Positions 20,384-31,924 of a stretch of 64,000 nucleotides of DNA are shown one piece after another. The first letter of the stretch is position 1. Every line of letters begins with the position of its first letter. The DNA is from Macrotis lagotis (Eukaryota > Chordata > Mammalia > Peramelemorphia > Peramelidae). Under the pieces are notes generated by a model. It had not been told where the DNA came from. It did no database searches and saw only the letters and a list, made by a program, of their open reading frames with translations. The stretch is from contig NC_133663.1 in the NCBI RefSeq assembly GCF_037893015.1, positions 222,545,753 to 222,609,752 of the forward strand. Direction: 5' to 3'. Made by a program: the position numbers and the translations under genes.

Positions 20384-21690
20384 GGTTCTAAAGGGTGTCA
20401 CAGAAATAAAGAATGTCTCCCTATCTGTGTTTTTCAAAAGGTAGAGAGATTTACCTCTGCATTCTCAACTAAATAAAAATATTTTTTTTAAAAAAGGATA
20501 TCTGTATACTTAGGTATAAGTGGAAAAAACAGAATGAGATTTAAAAAAAAATAAGACCAGACCTCAAACTCTGGGCACACTGGTTACATATTTGGTTATA
20601 CCATGTAGTCTTGGTAGGTGTGTGTGTATAAAATCATCCTTCATATTGCTAATTATAATTATATTTATTTCTATAGCTAGTTATAGAAATATGTCACATA
20701 TTTATATAATTATAATTGTGTCATACATTAATATAAAGCATGCTTATACATATATTTATATGTTAAATTATTTTTATAGACACATCTCTCCCTCTCATCC
20801 TCACCCCCACATTAAAGTATTAAAAAAGAAACCCCTCACAACAAGCATAGATTGAAGCATGCATTAAGACTAATGTCTACATTGGTCATGTTAAAAATGC
20901 ATGCCTCATTCTGAATTTTAGTGGGTAGCATGTTTCAGTTTCAATCCTCTTGCCTTTGTACCATATAGTCTTTATTGGTCTCTCTCACAGTCACTATTTA
21001 TATGAAAACCCCAAGTTCAGTAAAGATAATAATTTTGTTTATTCTGGCATATATGGACTTCTTGTGAAGAAGACAATTAGAAAATTTTGGTGCAAGGAAT
21101 ACCTTTAGGGAACTTAGGGGATGTTTCCAATGAGATTGCAAAAAGTTTGTCAAAATAAATAGCAGAGGGTTAGGGGAGAGATATTTCTCCAACAATTATC
21201 CCTTTTCAGTGAAAGGAAGTAGTTAAAAAGGTCATAAATGTAGATTCTTTCTATTCTCTTAGTAGCATTAGATACACCAATATTTCAAATCACAGTTAAA
21301 ATCGATTCATGCTTTGAAATTTCCTGTTTTAGCCTAAGTGCATAAAATAGTGGGTTTGTCTCTTGATGAGATATAAATTTTTTCTTTGTGCCTTGGTCTT
21401 CAAGGACTCATTTAAAAGATCTTCATACTGGGCATTGTAATAATAGCTGGTTGCTCTCTTCCAGTTCTATTTTAAAAAATGTCCCCAATCTTAGTGGAGA
21501 AATGACAGTCAAGCAGGTATTGTTGAAGTCATTCCTATCCAGGTATGAATTAAATAACCACTATAGTCACTGTTTTTAAGTCTGAAGACTCTGGAAAACA
21601 TTTGTTTATTTTCCAAAAAAAAAAAAAACCCAAAACCCAACAACTATCCCTTAGCTTTCTATATTCACAAAAAATGCTTTCTTTTCACCT
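20384..21690. other. No gene or named repeat
   Basis: AT-rich. Bases 20640-20790 are tandem-like TA-rich text ('aattataattatatttattt'). Open frames of 63-87 codons here show no family resemblance. Confidence 0.5.
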
Positions 21691-21692
21691 CT

Positions 21693-21835
21693 GTTTTTTA
21701 GGTTTTTGCAAGGCAATGGGGTTAAGTGGCTTGCCCAAGGCCACACAGGTAGGTAATTATTAAGAGTCTGAGGTCAAATTTGAACTCAGGTACTCCTGGG
21801 CTGATGCTCTATCCATTGCACCACCTATCCGCCCC
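21693..21835 (-). repeat. S1 SINE with perfect 10-bp TSD
   Basis: 'ggtttttgcaaggcaatggg' to 'ccacctatccgcccc', with a small deletion after 'aggtactcctg'. TTTCACCTCT flanks it at 21683-21692 and 21840-21849. Confidence 0.94.
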
Positions 21836-22275
21836 TGTATTTCACCTCTTGAAAACCATGAGATGAACAAAGACAAGGCAGAATAAAGGTGGAAAACAGT
21901 GATACCTTTTAAAGTGGATGCTTTATTTCATGTTTCAGAGTAGTTTCATGGGGGGTGGTATCCGTCTAGCAAAATCTTTCCAATTCTAGTTTTCCTAATG
22001 AGGTTTCTTTATATGATTTCCATTTATATAAAGTAGGCCTTCTATGGCTTCATCTTTTTTTGCAGAAGTGAGGGACTTACGGGTGGTTAAATCTGTTCAT
22101 AATGTTAAGCTTTTCAGTGTGTGGGTTAGTTTTGTTGAATTGTTTTCCCCCTCTTTTTATTCTTTGTAATAAGGAATGGCTCTCTGAGAGAAAGAAGGAT
22201 ATATTGGGAAATGTGGATTTAAAAAATATATTATTAATATTTATTTTAAAAAAATCAAAGCAATTCAATACATTT

Positions 22276-22359
22276 TTTTTCGGTTTTTGCAAGGCAAGCA
22301 GGCCAGGTACTCCTGACTCCAGGGCCAGTGCTTTATCCACTACACCACCTAGCCGCCCC
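22276..22359 (-). repeat. S1 SINE with large internal deletion, 14-bp TSD
   Basis: Both ends are present ('cggtttttgcaaggcaa' and 'ccacctagccgcccc'), but about 70 bp between them is missing, the join being at 'caagcaggccaggtactcct'. AATTCAATACATTT is perfect on both sides (22262-22275 and 22360-22373). Confidence 0.93.
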
Positions 22360-22390
22360 AATTCAATACATTTCTAAGAAGTCATTATAT

Positions 22391-22541
22391 GGGTGGCTAG
22401 GGAGCACAGTGGATAGAACAATGGCTCCAGAGTCAGGAGGACCTGAGTTCAAATCCAGCTTCAGACACTTAATAATTACCTGTGTGATCTTGGGCAAGTC
22501 ACTTAACCATACTACCTTGCAAAAAAAAAACAAACAAAAAA
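22391..22541 (+). repeat. S1 SINE
   Basis: 'gggtggctagggagcacagt' head and 'ttgcaaaaaaaaaacaaac' tail. AAGTCAT flanks it at 22379-22385 and 22542-22548. It lies 32 bp from the deleted copy, in opposite orientation. Confidence 0.9.
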
Positions 22542-22699
22542 AAGTCATCCAACATAAAATAATTTTGTCAACAGAAAGACTGCAAGGAAGACCTTGCCCA
22601 GTAAGACTTCTTGCCAAAAAAAGTATTTCACTGAAATGGAAAGCATGTAAACTGGGAGGCAAGAACAATGGTTGTGGTCAAGTTTTACTAGTGAAAAGT

Positions 22700-22855
22700 A
22701 AAGTTTAAGTTATCTAGTGAAAAGTAAGGTTTAAGTCTGGAAAGGTAGGAGGGACTTTGATACCTAATGAAGGAGTTTGAATGTCAAAGAGAAGACTTTA
22801 TATTTGACCTTGGAAGAAATAAGAAGCCACTGGAATTACAGAATGAAGGAAGAGG
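22700..22855 (+). repeat. Ancient long dispersed repeat, segment
   Basis: 'ggaaaggtaggagggacttt', 'gagtttgaatgtcaaagaga' and 'aataagaagccactggaatt' follow a long mammalian dispersed repeat whose other parts appear at 50310-50640 and 62985-63200. Two short direct repeats of 'ctagtgaaaagtaa' lie at its start. Confidence 0.5.
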
Positions 22856-23018
22856 CAGGTAGGTGGATAAAGGTCCAGGCTTGGAGCTCAATCTGGTCTT
22901 TTGCCTCAGTTTCCTCTTCTGTAAAATGAACCAGAGAAGAAAATGACAAATCTCTTGCCAGGGAAACCCCCGAAGAATTGGATATGACTGAAAAAAAACT
23001 GAAAAACAGCAACAAAAT
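22856..23018 (+). repeat. S2 SINE with internal deletion
   Basis: Short head 'ggcaggtaggtggataaagg', then 'ttttgcctcagtttcctctt' and 'ggatatgactgaaaaaaaac'. Confidence 0.82.
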
Positions 23019-23979
23019 GAGGGATTTGGTTTTGATGGTCTGAAAGGCCCGTTTCAGAGCTAATGGTCTATGAATCTAAGATATGATTCTAAGATGTTAA
23101 GGCACTCCCATTAATGCTTAACATAGTGGCTCACTCCTCAAGGTGGATCAGCCTTATTGAAGTACTGTTATTTTTTAAAGCAAAGGAATGCTAGTTTTTC
23201 ACCAATGAAACAATTTCCATCTTGTCTGTTTTTTGGGGGGGAAGCATATCAAGATACTTTAAAACTTATTTAATAGGAGTGAAGTGATTTTGCAACTTTT
23301 AATATTACTTTGAAGACAGGGCAAACTACAAGACTTAGAACATGACTTTATGGGTAAGCCATTTAGAAATTAAAAAAAAAAACTCTGAATTTGCATTTAA
23401 TTAAAGTTTGGAAACATATGAAAGGATCCAACTTCAGGAAATGACAACTTATTTTTTTTTTTTCTCAGAGTTCCAAAGGATTGAACTAGGAAGAAAAGGA
23501 AAGAATTGATGGAAAAGAACATTCAAATTGACTATAATGAGCATATTTTCCCTCTGAGAGTGAACTTCATTCAACTAAAATAGACTTGCAACCAAGAAAA
23601 ATGATAAGATACCCTAAGGAAATTTCTGCCACAGCCCAATAGTGGTGCAAGAGGGAGATCAGTGACATCAATCTATCAAAACAAATGAAGTAGACTAATT
23701 TACTATTATTTAAAAATATCAAAACCAAATATTTTGAATTGAACTGTAATAGCAGTCAAAATAGCAGAAACTGGGACCAACCTGGATTAATAGAAAGCAG
23801 AGTAGCTAGCCTTTGGCAATGAATTTTAGGTTTAGAACATAGACACAATGTGTTAAAAAGGGAAAATATTGTTGTGAATTTTTTTCTGATACCTAGGTAC
23901 ATGAGCATATGATAAGAATTCAAGTATGTACATATTTTAATGATCCTTATTAATATAGAATTAAGTACTTTTCAGGTGC
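23019..23979. other. No gene; MIR-like tail at start
   Basis: Bases 23025-23095 look like a MIR-type tail ('gtctatgaatctaagatat'). The remainder is AT-rich without named features. Confidence 0.45.
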
Positions 23980-24260
23980 TCACTTGCCCCTGCACATGTT
24001 ACAGCTTCTTGGACCCATAGGTGAGAGTTGGGGGACAAGTAGACCCCAAAGGTGGATTAATAACCCTCAAAAGGGCTCAGCAAGCTCTTCTATCAGATGT
24101 ACTAGTTTTCCCTTGTTACCTCATATGCTACATACAATCCCTGTTATCAGGGAGGCTAAGATTGCTGATCACTTGAGTTCTTTGATTTTGACTTGCAATA
24201 GGGTTAAAGCTGATCAGATGGCTGGACTAAGGTTAATGCCAACATAGGAGCCCCTGAGAG
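23980..24260 (-). repeat. Long S3-linked repeat, second segment
   Basis: 'agaccccaaaggtggattaa' and 'cctcaaaagggctcagcaag' match 1270-1310. The text continues 'gggaggctaagattgctgat' and 'gatggctggactaaggttaa', beyond where the 849-1400 copy stops. Orientation follows that copy. Confidence 0.6.
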
Positions 24261-24399
24261 TTTCTTAATGAGGGGTGAACTAATACAGGTTGGAAAGGGA
24301 ATAGTAGGTCAGAGCTTCTGTGTTGGTCAGTAATAGAGTCAGGGACAACACTGTGCTTATAACTGTTTAACAACTGGATATAGGGTGAGAAGAAACTGT

Positions 24400-24560
24400 A
24401 CCCATGACACATTTTTAAGTTCAGTCGTTATTAACATTTTCTCCATTTCTTTATTAAGTCTAGACAATCAACAAAATAATAGAGCAAGCCTCAATTTATA
24501 GCTCTTTGAAGTATAAATTCTCATGCTAAAAATTTAGCATAGACTTTTTCAATCTAATTA
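24400..24560 (+). repeat. Unnamed dispersed repeat, copy 2
   Basis: 'attttctccatttctttatt' and 'gacaatcaacaaaataa' align with 2645-2700. Confidence 0.5.
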
Positions 24561-24711
24561 GAGCTGACTTTAGTTTACCCCTTGATTAAACTTTAATTAG
24601 TGGTGAATGTACTTTCAGGTTCAAAGAGATTGGAAAAAACTAGTCTTCCCTCCAACCACACCCCCTCTACCCCACGGAAAGAAATATTAAAAAAAAACAT
24701 AACTGAAAGAA

Positions 24712-24910
24712 GAGAGCACAAGTAGTATAATAGATAGAACAGTGGACCTGGAATCAGGAAGATGAGTTCAAATCTGACCTCAGACATTTACAAGTTGGGC
24801 AAGTTACTTAACCTGCCTCAGTTCTTTATCTATAAAGTGAACTAGAGAAGGATATGGTTGAGTCACTCCAGTGTCTTTGCCAAGAAAACCCCCAAAACTC
24901 AACAACAACA
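24712..24910 (+). repeat. S2 SINE
   Basis: 'agtataatagatagaacagt', 'gaatcaggaagatgagttca' and 'ttgccaagaaaacccccaaa'. Confidence 0.87.
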
Positions 24911-24917
24911 CGGGTTA

Positions 24918-25168
24918 TAATGAAGAGAGCAGGTGGTCCTACAGTCAGGAAAACATGATTTCAAGTCTGGCCTTAGACACTTGTAAACTATGTGGGCAAG
25001 TCATTTAACCTCTATTTGCTTCAGTTTTCTCAACTGTAAAATGCAGATAATGATAGCACCTATCTCCCAGGATTGTTGTGAGGTTCAAATGAGATAATAA
25101 TTGTACAATTCTTATTAAAACAGTGCCTGGCTCATAAGCGCTATATAAATGTTAGCTATTATTATTTG
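24918..25168 (+). repeat. MIR SINE, near full length
   Basis: Complete MIR order: 'cctacagtcaggaaaacatg', 'gcacctatctcccaggattg', 'cagtgcctggctcataagcg', 'tgttagctattattattt'. Confidence 0.85.
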
Positions 25169-25689
25169 TGAAAGAAGTTTAGACTAGATAGCTTCTGAGT
25201 TTTTCTCAGCTCTATGATTTGACTCCTGCTTATATTTGAAGATAAAATAGTTGAGACTTTTCAGATTTTGTTTGTAATATAAGCAAATCTAATAAATTCA
25301 ATTTCCACGTTTCTCCATATTACAATTATATTGTATCTTCTTTCATTTGGTACAAGGCCATGGGAGACTCCAAGAGTCAGAGTAAGAGAAAATAAGTCAT
25401 GAACCTTCCTGCCAGAATTTGCTAATGAAGTATCCAAGCTACAATGTACATATTCCAAATCAGGACAAGTTCTGCTTTGAGGTAGCAACTTATTTAGCTT
25501 CTGTGCTTGAATTCATAAGTTAGTTTAGCAGATAGCTTTGTGACAACCATTTCAAATCCAAGTCCACTCTTCCCAAGGACCAAGTAGTCGAAGAGAATAT
25601 GTGATCCTGTTTTGAGGGGATGTGCTTGTACTTCTATTCTTTCTACAGCTTCTGGGTAAATGTTTTTTTCTTCAGTTATTTTGTAATGT
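25169..25689. other. No gene seen
   Basis: Apart from a MIR-type tail at 25180-25235 nothing can be named. The 75- and 90-codon reverse frames have no recognisable domain; the second partly reads through an S2 copy. Confidence 0.5.
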
Positions 25690-25893
25690 CTGTATCTTTT
25701 TGATTCTATTTGTAGTTTTCTTGGCAAAGATCCTGGAGTGGTTTGCCATTTCCTTCTCCAGCCCATTTTACAGATAAGAAACTAAGACAAATAGGGCTAA
25801 CAGATCTGTCCAGGATCATGCAGTTAAGTGTCTGAGAACAGATCTGAACTCATTTTAAGCTAGCACTCTATGCACCACCCATCTAGCTGCCCT
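25690..25893 (-). repeat. S2 SINE, minus strand
   Basis: 'gtagttttcttggcaaagat', 'gagtggtttgccatttcctt' and 'accacccatctagctgccc'. Confidence 0.9.
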
Positions 25894-26109
25894 AATAAAT
25901 ATACTTCTGTAAAAAGTTATATTGATCAATTCCTTATTGATGACACTAAGGACATATGGACTGGCTTATGATATCAGGGGAGCAAATGTCAGAATGGAGA
26001 TAAATGTCAATAGCATCATAAAGGAACCCTAGCTCTTCAAGAGTTCTCCTTTATAATCCCAAAGAGATTTAGCTATAGCTTTGACTTGACTCTTGCTAAT
26101 CGAGTGGTA
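25894..26109. other. No feature seen
   Basis: Unassigned sequence. Confidence 0.4.
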
Positions 26110-26355
26110 GTTGATAACATAATAATTGTTAACATTAATATTATACTTACTATGTCCAGGCAGTATTCTATACACTTTGATTATTACCACATTTGATCTA
26201 CAAAATAACCCTACAAGGTAGATGCTATTATTGGTCCCTTTTACAGATGAGAAAACCAAGGTAAACAAATTAAATGACTTGCCCTGGTAACACAGCTAAA
26301 TTGTCTAAGGCTACATTTTGAACTCAGGTCTTCCTGACTCCAGAATCAGTTCTCA
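26110..26355 (-). repeat. MIR SINE, near full length, minus strand
   Basis: 'acttactatgtccaggcagt', 'ctacaaggtagatgctatta' and 'tttgaactcaggtcttcctg' trace MIR from end to head. A GTA/GTAG microsatellite follows at 26358-26403. Confidence 0.82.
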
Positions 26356-26499
26356 TGTAGTAGGTAGTGGTGATGGTAGTAGCAGTAGTAGTAATAGTAA
26401 TATTTATATAGAATTTTAAGTTTCCAGAGAACTTTATATTTATTATATTATTTGATTCTCATAATCAATCTGTAAAATGGGTGCTTATGTAGGCTACAC

Positions 26500-26805
26500 A
26501 AATACTCACACATGCACGTACATACATATAGATGAAGGGAGAATACCAAACTCCTACCAATACTGGACTTTGAAGTTCACTCTCCTCTGTATCTGCTGTT
26601 TCTACAGGGTTCAACTCCATAGAACAAGATGATCCTATGCTAGATATCCCCTGGTATCCTACAATGTCTCCCTCTTTCCTACTTTCTTTTTTTGTCTCCT
26701 CTGCCATTAGATTATAAACTCCTTATTATTTTTCTTTTCATTAATTGTATCCCCAGGACTTAGAGCAGTATTTAGAATGTAGTACTTGCTTAATAGATAT
26801 TTTTT
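26500..26805 (+). repeat. L2-type fragment, second copy of 3500 repeat
   Basis: 'agaataccaaactcctacca' and 'catagaacaagatg' align with 3500-3625. The end 'ccccaggacttagagcagta' and 'tagtacttgcttaatagata' is an L2 3' end. Confidence 0.65.
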
Positions 26806-26818
26806 TGGATTGGAGGGG

Positions 26819-26822
26819 TGTG

Positions 26823-26891
<69 letters not shown>
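26819..26891. repeat. (TA)n(TG)n compound microsatellite
   Basis: TA run then TG run. Open frames of HTHTH and IYIY type over it are artefacts. Confidence 0.97.
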
Positions 26892-26895
<4 letters not shown>

Positions 26896-27502
26896 TATAT
26901 ATACAATATATAATATGTAAAACACAATAAATACATATGCACACTTATATACATACATACATAAATAAATATATACAATGTGTAGCTATATGTGAATGTA
27001 ATTTATGGAAATATTTAGTTTCGATCTAATAACTTGTCTATTTTTTAATGTCCCAAACAGATTTGTCTATAAGCAAAAAAATTCTAGAAATCACAACAAA
27101 GAGAACCTAAGGAGTTTGTATCAATATTCCAATTCTTCAATAGTAACAAGTATATGTATGTGTGTGTGGGGCGGGATGGAGGAATAAGTAGATAGGGACC
27201 ACACACTATTGTAAGGATGTAGGAGGATCTATAGAGTCAATCACTCAATCACTGATCCATACTTAGTTTTATTGAATTTCTTAGTAATAAATGTTAGAGG
27301 TGTGTGAGTTATAGTTTAGACATCTCCTTAAATCAATCAATTACAGACTGAAACAAGGGTGAAGATGTCCTTGATCTATTTGGATGCCTTTGAAGGCCAT
27401 TGAATGAACTGGAGAGGAACAAAGGAAGTGTGTGCAGATTGACTAAGGAAACTTAGTCAGTCCTAGTGACTTGTGTAAAAAATAGTCCCCTAAACTCTAT
27501 AT
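26892..27502. other. No gene seen
   Basis: AT-rich text with TACA and AAAT repeats to about 27000, then unassigned unique DNA. Confidence 0.45.
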
Positions 27503-27765
27503 ATTGTTGTTGTTCAATTGTTTCACTTGTGTTTGACTTTTTGTGACACCGATTGATATTTTCTTGACAAAACTACTGGAATGGTTTAGCATTTCTTTCT
27601 CCAATTTATTTTACAGTAGAGAAAACTGAGGCACATAGTTAAATAACTTGCCCAGATCACCCTGGATCTTATAGTGACACCAGTTGGGGAGGATCTGAGG
27701 CCAATTTGAACTCAGGAAGATGAATTTTCCTAATTCCAGGTCCAGAATTCTATTCACTACATATC
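27503..27765 (-). repeat. S2 SINE, minus strand
   Basis: 'tattgttgttgttcaattgt', 'ctggaatggtttagcatttc' and 'gaactcaggaagatgaattt'. It has a small insertion ('accagttggggaggatctga') and a decayed head. Confidence 0.85.
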
Positions 27766-28281
27766 TCTATATGGACTGGTAAAAAAAAATGTTATAGATT
27801 TGGGGAGTGTATGGAGTACTAATTTTACCATTGTAGTAAAAACTCCCTTCTGAAAGATAATTAAGTAAGATTGACTAATAGTCTGATAATTAATAGAGAG
27901 TGCATTCTTTTGGGAGCCTATCCGCTATAGAATCAAAAAAACAACCCCCAACATCTCAAGGCCATCCCTAGAACCTTAAGGGGAAATGTAGTAGCCAAAC
28001 TTTGGAGAACAGATCTGCCAGTAGAGTATAGTTTTGGAAGAATACCTCTTTTAGACCATGTGCTGCATTAGAAACAAACTCAGAAAGCCTCCCCTCTACC
28101 TGGCTTAGAGAGGGAGTATTTAAAAGGGGTTAGGAATATGATGGACAACTGTCAAACTACATGTTGCTAGCTATGATGATGTAGTGTTGACTTCTGATTT
28201 TGTTCTGTGTGACCTTCAATACCTTAACCATGTGTGAGTCCACAGTTTAGGACTATATGACTCTAAAACCTAGACAGCAAG
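27766..28281. other. No gene seen
   Basis: Unique-looking sequence ('ttttgggagcctatccgcta') without transposon signature or credible open frame. Confidence 0.4.
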
Positions 28282-28505
28282 TAGATGGCTAGGTGGTTCA
28301 ATGATTAGAATGCTGGATTATTGAGTTTGAATCCTGACTCAAATACTTAATATCCTGGACAAATCTGCCTGCCTCAGTTTCCTTATCTGTGAAATGAGGA
28401 TAAAGAATAACAATGTCATAGGCTTGTTGTGTAGTGTAAATAATATAGAATGTAATACTCTTTGCCAGCCACAAAATGCTATACAAATGTGAACTTTTAT
28501 TACTA
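28282..28505 (+). repeat. MIR-type SINE
   Basis: 'gatggctaggtggttcaatg', 'tccttatctgtgaaatgagg' and 'aaaatgctatacaaatgtga'. Confidence 0.75.
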
Positions 28506-29416
28506 TTTTGTTATTTTATACAGGGGTGAATCAGCAATGATGATGTATATTATTCTAATATTGTGAATGTGACCTTTATTAATTGAGCTCTGTTTCAAAA
28601 TCCCTATAAAAGAGGTGCTCACTGATGGACAGCTGTCTTTTCCTGAAAAGGACTCAAGACAGATTTTTGCCTTTTGTTGTTTTTAAATTTTATGCAAATT
28701 TTAGCAAGTGAGATAGTTCCTGTTCTTAAGGAACTTAGTTTTTAATTGAGGAAAGATAGCATATAAAGAGGAGCAAGAAAGGAAGTGAGCAATTTATAGA
28801 CAAGAACACATGCTTTGAAGATGACCTTGAAGAGAAATGGTAACCTGGATCTGGGTAAGATAAATTGGAAGCTCACTTGTGGGAGTCCAAGGAAATTTTT
28901 TAGGTGGAATTGCAGTTTCTAGTGGGGAAAAGTTGAAGAGGTTAGTGGAAACAGAGGGAAAATATATGCAACCCCAAATATCTAAATGAATCTGTAATCT
29001 CTTTGAATGTTCCTCCAGCTCTGGAAGGCACAACTCATCCAAACTTGCCCATTTTCTGTGATTCTTGTCCAAGTCCTCATAGAAAGTCCACCCACTTCCT
29101 CACTTCCTCCTGAATGTTATAAGGACACCGAAGGATCATTCTGACTTTCCATCTATCATTCATTCCTTGCTCTTTTCACAGGACCAACCCACTTTTTCTT
29201 CTTATCATCCATTTCCCTGATAACACCATTTAATGCTGTTTTTTAAGGTTCCTCTTGGGCTATGTGTTACAGTCAGTTCACAACCAACCTGCACCTCTCC
29301 ATTATCTTCTGCAAATACATTGGGGATGATAAGCAAGAAAGGCAGACTCAAAAAGCATTGAGGAAGAAGACAGAAGAGAAAAAAATGTCTGTGGCCATGC
29401 AACTTTCAGGATCCCC
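28506..29416. other. No gene seen
   Basis: Mixed sequence. Bases 28700-28800 resemble the tail of an ancient dispersed repeat ('gttcttaaggaacttagttt'). Reverse frames of 92 and 65 codons lack recognisable domains. Confidence 0.45.
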
Positions 29417-29430
29417 AAAAGGTTAAAGCT
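29417..29430 (+). repeat. Left target-site duplication of HAL1-like element
   Basis: AAAAGGTTAAAGCT matches AAAAGCTTAAAGCT at 32244-32257 in 13 of 14 positions. Confidence 0.65.
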
Positions 29431-29694
29431 TGAGGGAAGAGAGAGAGACTGCAGAGCTCTGTCCTCTGCCCCTGGAACAGGACTCTAGGGCTCTGACCAA
29501 ATTCAGATCCTGATCGCAGTCTAGGCCCCCCCATAGAACAGCAGGGGCCCCCTCCACCTCAGCCCTGTGGCAGACAGGGGTGCATATGGTCATTCATAGA
29601 CCAGGAAGGAGGACAGAGCTTCACACACTGAGATCCTTGTGGGAGTGTCCCAAAAGCTCAGGAAGCACCCCAAAACCAGGCTCAGGCTGGGAAA
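29431..29694 (+). promoter_or_regulatory. 5' leader of HAL1-like element
   Basis: GC-rich, in contrast to the AT-rich surroundings ('ctctgcccctggaacaggac', 'gcaggggccccctccacctc'). It immediately precedes the ORF1 start codon, so it occupies the place of an L1-type 5' UTR with internal promoter. No specific promoter motif was recognised. Confidence 0.5.
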
Positions 29695-30960
29695 ATGAGC
29701 AAGCAGAGAAACAAGAGGAAGACCATTGAGAAATATTTTGCATATGAGCCCAAGAAGGATCAAAATACTCAGTCTGAAGATGAGGAAGCACAAGCTCCTG
29801 CATCTAAAGACTCCAAGAAAAACAGAAATTGGGCTCAGGCTATGACAGAGCTCAAAAAAGACTTTGAAAATCAAATGAGGGAGTTAGAAGAAAAACTGGT
29901 AAAAGAAATGAGAGAAATGTAGGAAAAACATGAAAATGAAGTCAGCAGCCTAGTCAAGGAAATCCAAAAAAATGCTGAAGAAAATAGCATGCTAAAAACC
30001 AGCATAGGTCAAATGGATAAAATAGTTCACAAAGTTATTGAGGAGAAGAATGCTTTAAAAAGCAAAATTGGCCAGATGGAAAAGGAGATAAGAAAACTCT
30101 CTGAGGAAAACAAATCCTTCAGACAAAGAATGGAACTCAGGAAGATTGATGAATTTATGAGAAACCAGGATCCATTACTTCAAAACCAAAAAAAATGAAA
30201 AATTTGAAGAAAATGTGAAACATCTCATTGAAAAAACAACTGACTGGTTCAAAAAAAACCCTAAAAAAAGACTTGTAAATGGAGTCTGAATGTCTGAATG
30301 CAAACCACTGGTTCAAAAAAAAACACCCTAAAACAAAAGAAAAGAAAAAAACAACTGATATGGAAAACAGACTTAGGAAAGATAATTTAAAAATTATTGG
30401 AATACCTGAAAGTCATGATCAGGAAAAGAGCCTTGACATCATTTTCAAAGAATTACTACAGGAAAATTGCCCTGATATCCTAGAAGCAGAGGGCAAAATA
30501 GAAATGGAGAGAATCCACCAATCCCCCTGAGAAAGAGATCCCAAAAAACCAATCCCTAGGAATATTATAGCCAAATTCTAGACTCTCAAGTCAAAGAGGA
30601 ATTATTACAAGCAGCCAGAAGGATATAATTCAAATATCATGGATCTGCAGTCAAGATCACACAGGACTTAGCAGCAACTACTTTGGAAGCTCGTAGGGCT
30701 TGGAATATAATATACCAGAAGGCAAAAGAGCTTAGAATGCAACCGAGAATCAACTACCCAGCAAGGCTGAATGTCCTCTTCCAGGGAAAAAGATGGACTT
30801 TCAGTGAACCAGGGGAATTTCAAATGTTCCTGTTGGACTGGCCAGAGCTGAACAGAAGGTTTGATCTTCAGCATGGAGGTTGGAGGAGAGGGGGAAAATA
30901 TGAGGGACTTGATGATGAAATGCATGTATTCCTCCATAGAAAAATGACACTGATAATACT
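29695..30960 (+). pseudogene. L1-type ORF1 protein relic
   Basis: ORF1p is the RNA-binding chaperone of L1 retrotransposition. Translation begins MSKQRNKRKTIEKYF. A lysine/glutamate-rich heptad-like coiled coil spans about 29800-30200. An RRM-like part follows (30361-30530, NLKIIGIPESHDQEKSLDI), and a C-terminal domain reads EARRAWNIIYQKAKELRMQP and INYPARLN (30683-30850). Breaks: an in-frame TAG at 29920, a shift in an A run near 30190, a partly duplicated segment at 30245-30340 and further stops from 30528 to 30680. It cannot make a full protein now. Confidence 0.85.
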
Positions 30961-31384
30961 CATATGAACCTTCTCAGTTAATAGAGCAGGTAGAGGGAGC
31001 TTTTATAGTTGAAGCACAGGAGAAAGCTGAATTTGAAGATAAAATATGGTGTAAAAATGGAGTCAATAGAAAAAAAGGGAAATGTAATGGGAGAAAGAAA
31101 AAGGAGAGGGGGAATAGGCCAAGATATCTCATATAATAAGTTTTTTCTTTATTACAATGAACTATTGCAATGATATGGAAGGGAGGAAGGCAAGGGGGAA
31201 TGAGGGAATCTTCACTCTCATCAGAAGTGACTAGGAGAGGAAACAGCATATATACTCAATGGGGTATAGGCATCTGAAGTAAGAAAGAGGGGGGGGGACA
31301 AGGGGAAGGGGGGGATGTGAGTGATGGAGGAGAGGATGGACCATGGGGGGAGAGTGGTCAGATATAACACATTTTCCTTTTTAC
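30961..31384 (+). repeat. Purine-rich 3' region of HAL1-like element
   Basis: A/G-rich on the plus strand ('gggagaaagaaaaaggagag', 'gaagggaggaaggcaagggg'), with a G-run cluster at 31289-31314 that could fold as a G-quadruplex. G-rich 3' UTR tracts are common in L1 elements. Confidence 0.6.
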
Positions 31385-31530
31385 TTCTAGGAAGGGGCTG
31401 AGATTGGATGGCCTGTCTGGAGCCATAGGGCCAGGTGGATGCTGGGTCTAAGAGGTGGTAGGGGGGGCTTGGAGCCTCTTGGCCCCAGGACCAGAGATCT
31501 GTCTGCTGCACTACTCAGCTATCCTATGGC
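31385..31530 (-). repeat. SINE-like module A in HAL1-like 3' region
   Basis: 'gatggcctgtctggagccat', 'gagcctcttggccccaggac' and 'gctgcactactcagctatcc' follow reverse-complement S1 order. It is strongly diverged and GC-rich. Confidence 0.5.
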
Positions 31531-31734
31531 AGAGTCAGAGTGAAAGGAGAGAGAAAATATAGTACATGGTAGTGGAGAAATATGAAAGGAGGGAGTTGGA
31601 ATCAGCAATGGTAACAGTAGAAAAATATGGAAGTAACTTTTGTGATAGACTTGCCATAAAGAATGTGATCCACCCGCGACAGAGTTGTTGGTGTTGGAAC
31701 AAAGACTAAAGCACATTTTTTATTATTATTATTA
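31531..31734 (+). repeat. HAL1-like 3' region between modules A and B
   Basis: 'gtgatccacccgcgacagag' and 'ggtgttggaacaaagactaa' end in an ATT-rich run. The text reads as 3' UTR of the element, not as SINE. Confidence 0.5.
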
Positions 31735-31878
31735 TTTGGGGGGGTGCAGGGCAAATGGGGCTGTGTGGCCTGCCTGGAGCCGCACAGCAGGTTGATCTTT
31801 GGGTGTCTGAGGCCAGATTCGGACTCGGGTGCTCCTGGCTCAAGGGCCAATGCTTTGTCCGTCACCCAGCCACCCCTA
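31735..31878 (-). repeat. SINE-like module B
   Basis: 'gtgcagggcaaatggggctg', 'tgaggccagattcggactcg' and 'ggtgctcctggctcaagggc' are a GC-shifted S1 reverse complement. ATT-type runs lie on both sides. Confidence 0.75.
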
Positions 31879-31924
31879 CTATTATTACTATTTTATTTTA
31901 TTTTGGGTCTTTTATTTCTTTTTT

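Noticed and set aside
22328..22708. 126-codon forward frame
   Set aside because: Reads through two S1 SINEs and flanking repeat; no conserved coding content.
29590..29874. 94-codon reverse frame at the HAL1-like 5' end
   Set aside because: Shadow of the ORF1 relic and its leader on the other strand.
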